From NCBI GenBank assembly GCA_947044405.1, contig CAMRHE010000205.1:2046001-2110000 (forward strand): DNA of 64,000 nt, read 5' to 3'. Source of the stretch: Leptodactylus fallax. Lineage: Eukaryota > Chordata > Amphibia > Anura > Leptodactylidae. Below are positions 1 to 9,740 of this stretch, in pieces. The notes beneath the pieces are model-generated. The model saw nothing but the letters and a program-made list of their open reading frames with translations, ran no database searches and had not been told where the DNA came from. A program made the position numbers and the translations under genes. The number at the start of each line of letters is the position of its first letter. Position 1 is the stretch's first letter.

Positions 1-69
1 GATATCTCCCCACTGTCAGAAGGGTGTTCCTCATAGCTCAGTGTCATTCGGGGGATAGAAACCTTGAAC

Positions 70-425
70 GGACAACCTCTTTAAAGGGTTTATCCATGTT
101 TCTAATATTGATGTCCTGTCCTTAGGATAGGCCATCAATATTACATCTGCAAGGGCACAACAGCCAGGAACCCTGCAGATCAGCTTTTCCAGGACAGTGC
201 AGCTACAGGTCATGTTAACAATTCCAGAAGCCACGCTGCTTGCTTGCCATACAGGGTATAGTGGTAGGTTTAGGTAGTGCAGTGGTGTGTATGGTGGTTG
301 AACAGCATGGCATTGTTATTACCAGTAACCGCCCTGTCTCAGTACAGCTGATCTGCAGGGGTCCTGGTGGTGGGCCCCTAGAAACAATTCCACTGGTGGG
401 CCCTAGACATCCCAGTCTGACATTG
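70..425 (+). mobile_element. Terminal fragment of a hAT-like non-autonomous element
   Basis: This stretch matches the last ~360 bp of the complete element at 56805-59093 and, inverted, the start of 29947-32588. It ends in CAGTCTGACATTG, the decayed terminal repeat. The match begins abruptly near 70, so the copy is 5'-truncated. It contains an internal palindrome (TTGATG..CCTATCC/GGATAGG..CATCAA). Bases 1-69 show nothing recognisable. There is no coding capacity; the reading frames here are incidental. Confidence 0.7.
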
Positions 426-490
426 CAAACTACCATTAATCTGATGTTTGATTCTGATATCTGAGGATGTCCTAATATTGACACTGTATG
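426..490. repeat. 65-bp direct repeat, copy 1
   Basis: About 65 bp reappear in the same orientation at 3185-3249 with roughly five differences. The repeats flank an L1 fragment, a MITE and a minisatellite. The first copy lies directly after the hAT end and directly before the L1 fragment. Confidence 0.8.
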
Positions 491-2222
491 GAGGGGCTCT
501 TAGAATATTTTTGCAAGATACTGTAGCTATAGGTAGCTATTTCCTGTAAGAGGGAGGGAGGAATAGTCAGTTGTTGAGTAATGAAGAGCAGGATGTCATC
601 TACAAAGGCTGAGATTTTAAGATGTCTGAGTTGCATCGGAAGGCTACTAGTAAGTGCTCCATAAACAAGGGCATAAAGGAGAGGTGAGAAGGGGCATCCT
701 TGATGGGTGCCATTGCAAACAGTGGGTAAGACAGGGTGCCATTCACACGAATTTGAGCTTGAGGGGAGGATCATAGTGCCTGTATGCGAGCAAGTATAAT
801 GTGGCCCAGAGCCAGTTATGAGAGAGCTGCTTCCAGAAAGTTCCAATCCATTCTATCATAGGCCTTCTCAGCGTCCAGGGATAGTAACATCATTGGGGTT
901 TGTGAACGCTGTGTGTAGCGGATAGCGAAGAAAGCCTTCAGAGTGTAATCTTGAGCCTCCCTTTGTGGGATGAAGCCAACTTGGTCAGAGTTTATAAAAT
1001 TGGTCATGTGGATACTCAGTCTGTTGCCAATGAGTTTAGCAAATAATTTTGTGTCAGTGTTGATCAAGGATATAGGCCGATAGCTAGGGCAAAGTTGAGG
1101 ATCTTTCCCCTCCTTTGGGAGGACTGTGATGTGTGCATGGAGGAAGAAAGAGGAGAAGGGAGTATAGGGCCGATACCGCATTGAAAGCTTTAAGCAGGAG
1201 GGGGTTTAGTTCAGATCTTAGGGTCTTGTAAAAGCGAGCAGTAAAGCCATCCGGGCCTGGGCTTTTGCCCAAGGGAAGGTTAGAAATCCCTAGTTCCAAT
1301 TCTTGTGAAGAGAATGGGGTGTCTAATTGAGCGTCATCATCCTTCGATAGGGAGGGCAGTGTGGTGCGTTGAGAGAGGGGGAGCAGCTGGTCTGGTCTCT
1401 GATTGCGGGTATGTGGAGGAGGGAGTAGTCTCGAAAAGCTGATGAGATGTTGGGAATAAGATGTGACACCTGTCCGGAGGGTTGTTTGAGGAACATGACA
1501 TGAGGGTAGTATGCTCAAGAGGTTGTTCATGCTGTGCCTCCAGAGTATGTAAAGATTGGAGGAGAGATTTTCATTTTAGACCAGCTTCTCGTTTGAGCCG
1601 AGCTCTGTGATTTATGAGGACCCCTTGCAGAACACATTTCAAGGTCTTCCATTGGTTGGGTAGGGAAGTAGTGTCCTGCAAGTGATCTTGTTCAAAGAGA
1701 GTTATGGATTGTTTGAGATCTGTCAGACATTGAGCATCCAAAAGCAGAGATTTGTTCAGTCTCCAGGTATTAGGACGGTTAGTTGGGTGGCGGAGGTTGC
1801 TGTAAACAGGCGCGTGATCAGAGAGAAGAATATTTCCTATTCCAGCTGCAGTCACTTGTGGAAGGAGAGCGTGGAGATAAAAACATAGTCCAGTCTACTG
1901 TATGAGATATGGGCATTGGAGAAAAAAAAGAGAAAAAGTCTTTTGTATCTTGATATAAAATGCGCCAAGTGTCGAACAGCAGCATGGAATATAGAACTTT
2001 GCGCAGTTTGTTAAGAGCAGCATAGGAAATGTGAGACTTTCCTGTGGATTAGTCACTTAAGAGTCGCCACAGAAGATAAGGTTCCATTGAGTAAAGGATT
2101 GGAGTGTTTGAAACTTGGAGAGGAGAAAGGGAATCTGCCCGATGTTGGGGGACTAGATAATGGCAATTGTGTAAGTGATCCCGTAGAGTTCACAGACCAC
2201 AAAGAGATAATGTACTGGTACT
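491..2222 (-). pseudogene. L1/Tx1-type LINE ORF2 remnant (endonuclease to reverse transcriptase)
   Basis: Read on the minus strand from about 2222 to 491, broken frames give the order of an L1-family ORF2. First comes an endonuclease segment (SPNIGQIPFLLS, then a decayed catalytic GDFN as GDS, then LSDHAPVYSNL). RT motifs follow: SPGPDGFTARFYK, RPISLINTDTKLFAKL, DQVGFIP, LLSLDAEKAYDRMDW, GCPFSPLLYAL and the catalytic AFVDD. The frames are separated by several frameshifts and stops. Both ends are truncated: it stops inside the RT domain at 491 with no 3' tail, and the start of the endonuclease is absent. It resembles the full-length L1 at 18944-25160 but is clearly a different, older copy. It is not functional. 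Confidence 0.88.
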
Positions 2223-2239
2223 GGTAATTTGAACAGCAC

Positions 2240-2536
2240 GCCGTGGCTGCAATTGGTTTGTTTTACAACCCCTACAATCCACGCATTGCAGAAAAATACA
2301 CGCAGTGGAAATGCTGCAATTTCCAAAACAGTTGCGGTTTTGGAGATTATAGCAAGTCAATTATATTTACGGAAATGCTGGCGGTTTCACTATAGGTATA
2401 ATGGAAGCAGAAAGTCCGCAGAGGAAACCTCGCCAGACTTTCTGCGAAAATCTCTGAGGGAAAAACTGTGATGGATTTCTGCCAAGGTTTTTCCCACAGC
2501 GCTTTTTTGCTGCAGCCTGGTACGTGGGGCCTCAGC
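2240..2536 (+). mobile_element. Harbinger-like MITE, family 1 (ends CGTGGGGCC...)
   Basis: It shares internal segments (GCTGGCGGTTTC, GCAGAAAGTCC, GCGCTTTTTTGCTGC) and the right end TACGTGGGGCCTCAGC with better-preserved copies at 7385-7652 and 53491-53750. The 53491 copy shows a TTA target duplication, which suggests PIF/Harbinger mobilisation. The left end of this copy is not clear. Confidence 0.55.
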
Positions 2537-2965
2537 GTAAAACACTTGATAAATGTTAGAGAGGTTATTATGAATGTGGCGCACAACATGTTAGAGAGGT
2601 TATTTGGTGAAAATGATACCAGAATTATGGAGCATTTTACTTGATAAATCTCCACCATTGTATGTGCTGGCTGGCTTGTATGTATATGAAAAACTCAGAT
2701 GATGTGTGAGTCTGATCTCTGACTGAGTCAGGTATCAGACAACTTTGTGTCAGACAACTTTTTATCAGACTCATGGAGCGCTCAGCCTGCAGCCTTATAC
2801 AAGTATCTTCTACTCCTGAGTGTGAGCAGTGATGTCACTCAGAGGTCAGTCATCCTGGCCAATCACAGTGTAACATTGTGTGTGCTTCATACTGACTGCT
2901 GAGTTGTGACTCAATCAGATATGAAAGTCAGAAGTCATCTAAGTTTTACAACCAGCCCAGAAACG
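2537..2965. other. Non-coding stretch with a motif shared with 47.66 kb
   Basis: No gene is seen. Bases 2598-2632 (TTATTTGGTGAAAATGATAC and on) and 2645-2672 (CTCCACCATTGTATGTGCTG and on) also occur around 47660-47725. There the second motif is inverted relative to the first. In both places a minisatellite with TCAGGTATCA-type units lies nearby. Confidence 0.5.
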
Positions 2966-3180
2966 GCATATAGTCAGGTGTCAGGTATAATAAGTCAGAT
3001 GTCAGAGTCAGGTATCATAGTCAGTTGTCATAATCAAAGTCAGGTATCAAAGTCAGGTGTCAGAGTCAAAGTCAAGTATCAAAGTCAGGTGTCAGAATCA
3101 AAGTCAGGTATCAAAGTCAGGTGTCAGAGGCAGGTATCAAAGTCAGGTATCAGAGTAAGGTATCAAAGTCAGGTATCACT
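2966..3180 (+). repeat. Degenerate minisatellite, GTCAGGTATCAAA-type unit
   Basis: About 13-19 imperfect units of 12-14 bp, alternating forms of AGTCAGGTATCA and AGTCAGGTGTCAG. The array is open in one + frame for 93 codons only because the units lack stop codons. The unit core TCAGGTATCA is also the complement of the unit in the large array at 45986-47450. Confidence 0.85.
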
Positions 3181-3184
3181 GTTG

Positions 3185-3249
3185 TAAACTGCTATTAATC
3201 TGATGTTTGACTCTGATATCTGAGGATGTCCTAATATGGACACTGTATG
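3185..3249. repeat. 65-bp direct repeat, copy 2
   Basis: Second copy of the 426-490 sequence, in the same orientation. It follows the minisatellite directly. Confidence 0.8.
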
Positions 3250-3567
3250 CATCACCGATACAGTTAGCGCACTGGCATATTATAATGATTTTACTTTTTT
3301 CAGCTGTTTATGTATTAGTCCATCCTTCACAATTAATCTGAGATTGTGTATATATTTTTTCTATGTATTTATTATTTTTACTTTTATGGTATGTGTATAT
3401 GTTTTTTGCAGTTTATTTAGCACTTGAAAAAGGGGCGTTGGACCCCTAAATGCATGGTGCTTATCAATAAAGGGACTTGTTTTACCTATATGTGACCAAG
3501 GAAATCATTTCCTAAAGGTGCAGACATCACATTTTTTGGGCATACCAGCCCAGCCTCTTGATTTTGT
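3250..3567 (+). other. AT-rich non-coding stretch with a retroposon-like tail
   Basis: No gene is seen. The segment 3417-3480 (GAAAAAGGGGCGTTGGACCC, then a CAATAAAG signal) looks like the 3' end of a retroposon, but no family is assigned. Confidence 0.3.
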
Positions 3568-3653
3568 CATGTTACCTATATTCTGTGGGTCAGTAGGATT
3601 TCAGCGATATCAAATTGATATAGGTTTTAAACCTTAGATTCAGTAAAAATGTA

Positions 3654-4025
3654 CAGGTGCATCTCAATAAATTAGAATATCTTTGAAACGTTCATTAATT
3701 TCAATAATTCAGTAATACAATTCATAATCAGCGTCTTCCATGATTGTGTGTCCTACTGAACCAGACTGAGGGACCATTTAAAGGCTTAGGAAACCTTGGC
3801 AGGTGACAATGAATTTGCAATACTGAACTTTTTTACAATATTCAAATTTTCTTAGATTTGGGTTTTCATTACCTGTAATCCATAATCAACATTTACATAA
3901 ATAAAACACGAAATAGAACACTCTGTGTGTAAAGAATCTAGAAAATATAGAAGGTCACTTTTTTAATTTAATTACTGAAAGAAATAAATGTTTCAAAGAT
4001 ATTCAAATTTATTGAGATGCACCTG
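3654..4025. mobile_element. Tc1/mariner-type MITE with TA target duplication
   Basis: The element is 372 bp. The terminal inverted repeats read CAGGTGCATCTCAATAAATT at the left and, complemented, CAGGTGCATCTCAATAAATT at the right. TA flanks it on both sides (3652-3653, 4026-4027). The duplicated locus near 49228 has the empty site AAAATGTATTTGCATCACC, which confirms the boundaries. There is no coding capacity, so it depends on a Tc1/mariner transposase in trans. Confidence 0.93.
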
Positions 4026-4864
4026 TATTTGCATCACCATATTGTGACACCCCTAACTTTTGTGTGAGGGCTCTTTTTTTGCATGACATGCTTGCATGTG
4101 TGATGCAACTCTCAAGAGTGTTATTGCAATGTCAGCTCTTGAAGATGAAGCTTATTTTTTCTGCCCTCTCCCATTGAAATGAATGGAGGCTGGTTTCAGG
4201 CAGAATTTCGAGCTGATTTTGAGGCAGAATCCGCTCCAAATTCAGCCATGGTTGACATTGAGGAAATTACTCTGAATTTGCCAGGCAGAAAATTTGTGCT
4301 TCAGAAAGTTAAAGCATATTTTGGAACCTGATTTTGATGCTGATTCTGAAAATTTGCTCCAAAATCTGCCTCAAAAACAGCTCCAAAATCTGCCTCCCAT
4401 TCTTTACAATGAGAGTTTCAGGCAGAATCCACCTGAAGAACAAGCAGGACGCTTCTTCTGCCCCTGCCTCCCATGAAATGTATGGGAGGCAAATTTCAAG
4501 CAGAATTTGGAGCTGATTTTGAGGCAGCGTCCCATAGCGTGTGGAAAGGGGGCACTATGCCGTGGGGGAGGGCCCAAGTTTGCTATGGGGCCCATTCTTT
4601 GCTAGTTATGCCTCTGGCTGTAATATATAATCTAAGACAAACCTTTATTTTCTAGATCTGCTTATCTTCTCTGCTATTACAACATATACCTGGAAGTACA
4701 ACAAGAGGTTCCTCACTTACACCAGTCTGAGATTAACAAGAAGATAAGTGAGAGCTAGTAACTTCTGAGTGTGACTGAAAAGAGCTATTACCTGGTGCGG
4801 GCAAAGCTAGAGAAGAAAGGACTGGTTTCTGTGAGTGCTCCATGATTTACAGGATAGTTATTAA

Positions 4865-5190
4865 AGGGGTTGTCCGGTCCCAGATTGGTTTTTCATACTG
4901 ATGACCTATGCACAGGATAGGTCATCAGTATGTGATATGTGGGTACCCAGACCCTGCACAGATCAGCTGGAAGGTGCCGGAAGCTGCTAGTGGATGTGAA
5001 GAACTTGCTCCTACTCAAGTAATAGGAATGGTTTTGCAACTCCCCTGAATCATCCCTATGCTCTGGCCCCAGTGCATGCGCTCCTTGTCCACTAGTGGCT
5101 TCTAGCACCTGGAGGCTGCCATAGCAGCTCATCTGTATGGGGTCTGGGTGTCGTATACTGATGGCCTATCCTGTGGATATCCAGTACTGC
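4865..5190. repeat. Snap-back interspersed repeat (AAAGGGGTTGTCC class)
   Basis: It begins TTAAAGGGGTTGTCCGG and holds the hairpin ACTGATGACCTATGCACAGG / ATAGGTCATCAGTA. A second, diverged arm sits at 5155-5185 (ACTGATGGCCTATCCTGTGG). The same unit occurs in the duplicated locus at 50068-50395. It is non-coding. Confidence 0.65.
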
Positions 5191-5924
5191 AAACTTACAC
5201 TTTATGGCTTTACAGTTCAGTCTCACAGATCTGACCCTCCTGAACTATTAAACTAGTGAGTCCTGGCATTTCTTCTGTTATGTATTATCATATAGAGACT
5301 CTCTTGAGTTGTGCACCTACCATAGAAGCAAGCATGTGACCACTATGGGGCCCAGAGCTCCTAAAGTAAGAAAACCAGCTCTTTTACAGGTACAGTATAA
5401 AAGTGATTTGGTATAGAAAGGTTAACTATAACAAAAGTTTGGGGACGCTCAGGGCCCATTCTGCATTTTAGTATTTGGCTCTATGATTTCTGTTTACATT
5501 CTTGTTTTTGTTTTTTTGTTTTTTCCTTGTCGGATAGATAAATTTTATTTCTGTCCTGCAGGAAACCACATACACCAGAAGAGGGCGTGGGAGCTGCACT
5601 AAATCCAGTTGTACTTTTACTTATGTGACAAGAATAAATCTCCTAAATGTTCTCTCTGCAATTTCCTGGGTGGAAAATGGGTTCCGAAAGTGAGTGCACA
5701 TTCACTGCTACTGAGCATACCTGCTCTGTATTAAAAGGAGCAGTCCCATTACTGAATGTCCGATAGGGGATATTATATCATTATGGGACACATCAGAGGG
5801 CTTCAGCACAGGGGGGCGAACATGTCCAAGTGGGCCCCCTACTTGGACATGTTCGTATACTGATACTATGAGTATACGGTGAGCGTATAGTGGTATATAG
5901 CGGCTCTACACAGGGCTGTGCAGA

Positions 5925-6073
5925 CGATTTAGGTGAATACAGGGCATTAACATTTAGTGACTTACCGGTGACGTCTCTGACTAATCGTTTATATTCCCCA
6001 TCTCTTTCATCTGGACGGCCATAACCACTTCTTCCAGTCTCTGTAAAGTTTGCAACACAGACATCTTTAGCTC
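5925..6073 (-). other. Exon-like repeated segment with splice donor, copy 1
   Basis: On the minus strand an open segment reads ...GAKDVCVANFTETGRSGYG... and ...RLVRDVTG, then meets a consensus donor: exon end at 5966 followed by GTAAGT. The segment recurs at 62535-62700 with the donor conserved and the peptide RLVRDVT-KSQNV-ALY similar. No acceptor or partner exon is convincing. It could be an exon dispersed as a pseudogene or part of an unnamed repeat. The protein is not recognised. Confidence 0.35.
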
Positions 6074-6074
6074 C

Positions 6075-6265
6075 TCTTATTGATCGCGGTTTTTCCTGCA
6101 GCACTTTGCACAGAAAGTTCGCAGAGGTTCCCTCTGCGGACTTTCTGCTTCAATTATATCTATAGGGAAACTGCTGTTTTGGAAATCGCAGTGTACCCAC
6201 TGCGCATATTTTACTGCAAAGTGGGGATGGGATGGAGGCCCCATGTGGCGAAAACCAGTAAGATG
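6075..6265 (-). mobile_element. Harbinger-like MITE fragment, family 1
   Basis: Complementary copies of the internal family segments are present (GCGGACTTTCTGCTTCAATT, GGTTTTTCCTGCAGC), ending near GGAGGCCCCATGTGGCG. The terminal sequence is too decayed to place the target duplication. Confidence 0.45.
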
Positions 6266-6329
6266 GGGAAACAGCCCTCACGTTATGAATATAACTGTTT
6301 CTGTAGATAAGTTTATTTTTTTTATAAAC

Positions 6330-7372
6330 TGACATTTGTTTGTTTGACCACAAGAGGCCACTGTTACCTCAGAAATAGAAGAGATTGTAATTCCCTGGAG
6401 TAGTGACGTGGAGACCCTGTTCTGCAGAGGTGGGTCAAGATGCAGCAGAGTGTGTCTGGCAGCCATCTTATCTGTGTGTGCTTCTGAGCTTTTAGAAGAA
6501 GGGCTGAAGTGAGAGGAAAAACATTCTTAAAGGATTAGAGACATAACAAGAGTGTGCTGAAGCAGAGACTGTTCCAGGGTTTGTTCAGACAGCATCCTAA
6601 GTTGAAGATTGCTATCAAGGACCGGCTGAAGAGTGGCCCTGTCAGTGAGACCGCATGTTTGGATGAGCCCTGCTTTCAGCGGTTCCAGAGAGAAGATAAA
6701 AGGTACCCAACAAATCTGAATCAGTAAGAGAAGTAATCGTGCACGCATTACATTTTTGGCGCAAATTGCTTGGGACTGAATAAGGGCCTGTAGTTAGACT
6801 AGTTAGGCATACTCATATTCACAGGCCACACTACTGGTGAATTATCTACCTATTCGGTAGTAAGGACTCAGAGAATTCTATTGAGTTGTAACTCCCAGAG
6901 AGGAGCTTCTGAGGAACTCTAGAAGCGACATTTTAAACATTGTCATCTTTCTTTGGCTTGCAAACTGACCTACTATGATATTTACTCAGTTATACTTTGT
7001 TTGTGGGGAATAGGGGTATTTTGATAAGTTTGTAAGCTCTTGTGTTATACCGCCGGTGCCCCTATCACACTCACTGAATTGTTTCTGTGACTAGGGTGAG
7101 AAAAAGGTAACAAGCGGCTGGTTAGTTGCAGCCTGCAGATAGGTAAATGCTTGGAGTGTTTTGGAGCTGCACATAAGAGGGCACCGCACTGTACAACACC
7201 AGGGCCTCAGCTTACTGGCTGAGTGTATGTAAATAGTTGAGAGTGTTTTTCTGGTAAATAAGTGTTACTATACAAAGTAAAATCTTGTTTTTTTACTAAA
7301 TTGATTTGGAGTCTCTTCCTTTGTTCGTGACTTTGCTGTACCCTGGGGAGCCCACCCCGGTACACGGCTTAC
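6330..7372 (+). mobile_element. Possible solo LTR or LTR-like sequence
   Basis: About 1 kb of unique-looking non-coding DNA lies between two MITE copies. It ends ...TGTACCCTGGGGAGCCCACC and CCGGTACAC, which is reminiscent of Gypsy-type LTR 3' ends. No coding frame, primer-binding site or clear target duplication was found, so the call is tentative. Confidence 0.22.
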
Positions 7373-7384
7373 AAACCAACAGAA

Positions 7385-7652
7385 AAAAACCATGGCATTT
7401 TAGCAAATCCCATCCACACATTGTGGAAAAATATGTGCAGCAGCCGTTGCGGTTTTGGAAATTGCAGCATGTCAATTATACCTACAGAAACGCTGGCGGT
7501 TTCTGTATAGGTGTATTAAAAACACATAGTCCACAGGGGAAACCTCTGCGGACCCATTGTGAAAAGCGCTGCAGGAAAAACCACAATGTTAACGCTGCAG
7601 TTTTTCCTGCAGCGCTTTTTTTTGCTGCGGCCCGCTACGTGGGGCCTTAGTC
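7385..7652 (+). mobile_element. Harbinger-like MITE, family 1
   Basis: The internal segments GGTTTTGGAAATTGCAGCAT, GAAACGCTGGCGGTTTC and GCGCTGCAGGAAAAACCAC match the 53491 copy. The right end GTGGGGCCTTAGTC is followed by TTA (7653-7655). The left terminus is degraded. Confidence 0.6.
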
Positions 7653-7679
7653 TTAATAAAGCCCAAGTGCAACTTTAGT

Positions 7680-7960
7680 TAAATTAGTTGCCCCCTCATA
7701 TGCCCCTGATTCCCCCTGACATAAATACCACACCTCTAATGACCCCTTATTTCAATGACCACCCCCTTATATTCATAATGCCTCCTAATATAAATGATTC
7801 CCCCTAATGGCCCCTTATATAAATATCCTACCCCTTTGTATTCATAATGCCCCCCAATAACCCTTATATAAATGAACCCCCCATTGTCATAATGCCCCCT
7901 AATGAATCCTCCCTTTATAGTTATATTTCCCCCTCCTAACCACCCCTTATACTATTACAT
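7680..7960. repeat. Degenerate CCCCTTATATAAATGA-type tandem repeat
   Basis: Irregular 18-25 bp units combine a C-run, TTATA and AAT. The same composition appears at 13990-14560 and 16440-16790. No gene is present. Confidence 0.6.
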
Positions 7961-8110
7961 ACCTTCCAACTTTCAAAGGACAGAAAGAGGGACAAAATAT
8001 ACGGAGTGCTATGTGCGCCACAGCAAATTTAGCTCCACCCACTTCTATGTTGACTCCGCCCATTCTCATCTATTTTTCCATGGGCCCCTATAGTAACCCT
8101 AACATTATAT
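7961..8110. repeat. Dispersed repeat, inverted partner at 40205-40350
   Basis: The segment around 7965-8080 (CTTTCAAAGGACAGAAAGAG; TTTAGCTCCACCCACTTCTA) is the complement of 40205-40335. It is non-coding. Confidence 0.65.
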
Positions 8111-8139
8111 GCCCCCACATTATAATGTTCTCCTCCAAT

Positions 8140-8640
8140 TTCCCCACAGTATTAAGTCCCTCTAATCGTGCCCCAGTTTAAACTGGCGGAAACTAGAGGG
8201 GGACATTAAACTGGTGCAGCTGTAGGGTGACATTAAACTATAGGGCAGTTGGAGGGTCACATTAAACAGTGGGGGTAGTTGGAGGGGGACATTAAACTGG
8301 GGGCAACTAGAGGCAGACATGTCCCCCTCCAGCTACCCCCCACGGTTTAATGTCCTCCTCCAGTTGCCCCCAGTTTAATGTCACCCTCCATCTGCTCCCC
8401 CAGATTAATGTCCCCCTTTATCTGCCACTATCTTAATGTCCCCCTTCATCAGCCCGCAGTTTAATGTCCCCCTTTATCTGCCACCAATATAATTTCCCCC
8501 CCCTTTATCTGTCACCAGCTTAATGCCCCCTTCATCTGCCCCCAGTTTAATTGCCCCCTCCATCAATCACCAGCTTAATGTATCCCTTTATCTGCCAGCA
8601 GTTTAATTGCCCTCTTCATCTGCCTTCAGTTTAACTGGCA
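8140..8640. repeat. Inverted tandem array, GGGGGACATTAAACTGGGGG-type unit
   Basis: Units of about 30 bp run as GACATTAAACT...GGAGG up to about 8315. They then continue as the complement (CCCTCCAGTTGCCCCCAGTT, TAATGTC) to 8640, forming one large imperfect palindrome. Related arrays are at 39895-40175 and, briefly, at 32900. Confidence 0.8.
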
Positions 8641-8667
8641 CCTACATCTGCCCCCAGTTCCCCCCTC

Positions 8668-9559
8668 ATTTTCTTAATTAGAAAATGGAAGACATACAAG
8701 GCCACTGATAATGTCCCTTGATCAAGGGCTCCACACAAGATCTCACCCCGTGGGGTCAAAATGATGACAAGAACGGTGAGCAAAAATCCCAGAACCACAC
8801 TGGGGGACCTAGTGAATGACCTGCAGAAAGCTGGGACTAACGTAACAAAGGCTACTGTCAGTAACACACTACGCCGCCAGAGACTCAGATCCTGCAGTGC
8901 CAGACGTGTCCCCCTGCTTAAGCCAGTACATATCCGGGCCCGTCTGAAGTTTGCTAGAGAGCATTTGGATGTTCCAGAAGAGTATTGGGAGAATGTCATA
9001 TGGTCAGATGAAACCAAAGTAGAACTCTTTGGTAGAAACACAACTCGTCATGTTTGGAGGAGAGTGAATGCTGAGTTGCATCTAAAGAACACCATACCTA
9101 CTGTGAAGCATGGGGATGGCAACATCATGCTTTGGGGCTGTTTCTCAACCACATAGAAAACCTTTGGATGGAGTTGAAAATCCGTGTTGTCCAGCGACAG
9201 CCCCAAAACATCACTGCTCTAGAGGAGATCTGCATGGAGAAATGGGCCAACATACCAGCAACAGTGTGTGCCAACCTTGTGAAGACTTACAGAAAACGTT
9301 TGACCTCTGTCATTGCCAACAAAGGATATAGAACAAAGTATGGAGATGAACTTATGTTATTGACCAGATACTTATTTCCCACCATAAATTGCAAATAAAT
9401 TCTTTAAAAATCAGACAATGTGATTTTCTGGATTTGTTTTCTCATTTTGTCTCTCATAGTTGAGGTCTACCTATGATGTCAATTACAAGCCGACCTCATC
9501 TTTTTAAATGGGAGAACTTGTAGAATTGGTGGCTGACTAAATACTTTTTATCCACACTG
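8668..9559 (+). pseudogene. Tc1 transposase remnant with internal deletion
   Basis: The + strand encodes a DNA-binding to early catalytic portion of a Tc1 transposase: residues resembling KAGTNVTKATVSNTLRR, then VIWSDETKVELFG with the first catalytic Asp, then [12 protein letters not shown]. At about 9150 the sequence jumps directly to [13 protein letters not shown] in another frame, so the second catalytic Asp region is deleted. The glutamate segment and C-terminus follow, ending near 9385. The 3' end (GGTGGCTGACTAAATACTTT...CACTG, then TA at 9560) is the inverted terminal repeat. The 5' repeat is missing: the element is truncated against the satellite at 8640. It is inactive but could have been mobilised only if both ends had been kept. 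Confidence 0.88.
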
Positions 9560-9740
9560 TAGATACATTTATTTATATTATATTTATTTATATGGACACA
9601 TTTATTTATATTATATTTATATAGACATATATATTTTTTATTATATTTATTTATATAGACAAATGTATTTATATTATATGTATATAGACATATTTATATT
9701 ATATTTATGTATATGGACATATTTATATTATATGTATATA
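9560..9740. repeat. AT-rich tandem repeat (TATTTATATTATATTTATATAGACATA type)
   Basis: Irregular units of TATTTATATTATATT plus AGACATA. The array is split by the Tc1 at 9741-11352 and resumes at 11355-11507. Confidence 0.9.

Larger units (their letters stand above)
3568..5771. repeat. Duplicated block, copy A (partner 49170-51501)
   Basis: Apart from insertions this block aligns along its whole length, in the same orientation, with 49170-51501. Shared landmarks include CATGTTACCTATATT at the start, the 4155-4620 and 4620-4800 segments, CACAGGATAGGTCATCAGTA, and CACATACACCAGAAGAGGGC near the end. Copy A contains a mariner MITE (3654-4025) that copy B lacks. Copy B contains a Penelope-like insertion that A lacks. 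Reading frames of 60-80 codons inside are incidental. Confidence 0.85.

Noticed and set aside
491..2222. 65-bp repeats as the target duplication of the minus-strand L1
   Set aside because: The L1 copy has no 3' tail at 491 and is followed by unrelated elements before the second repeat.
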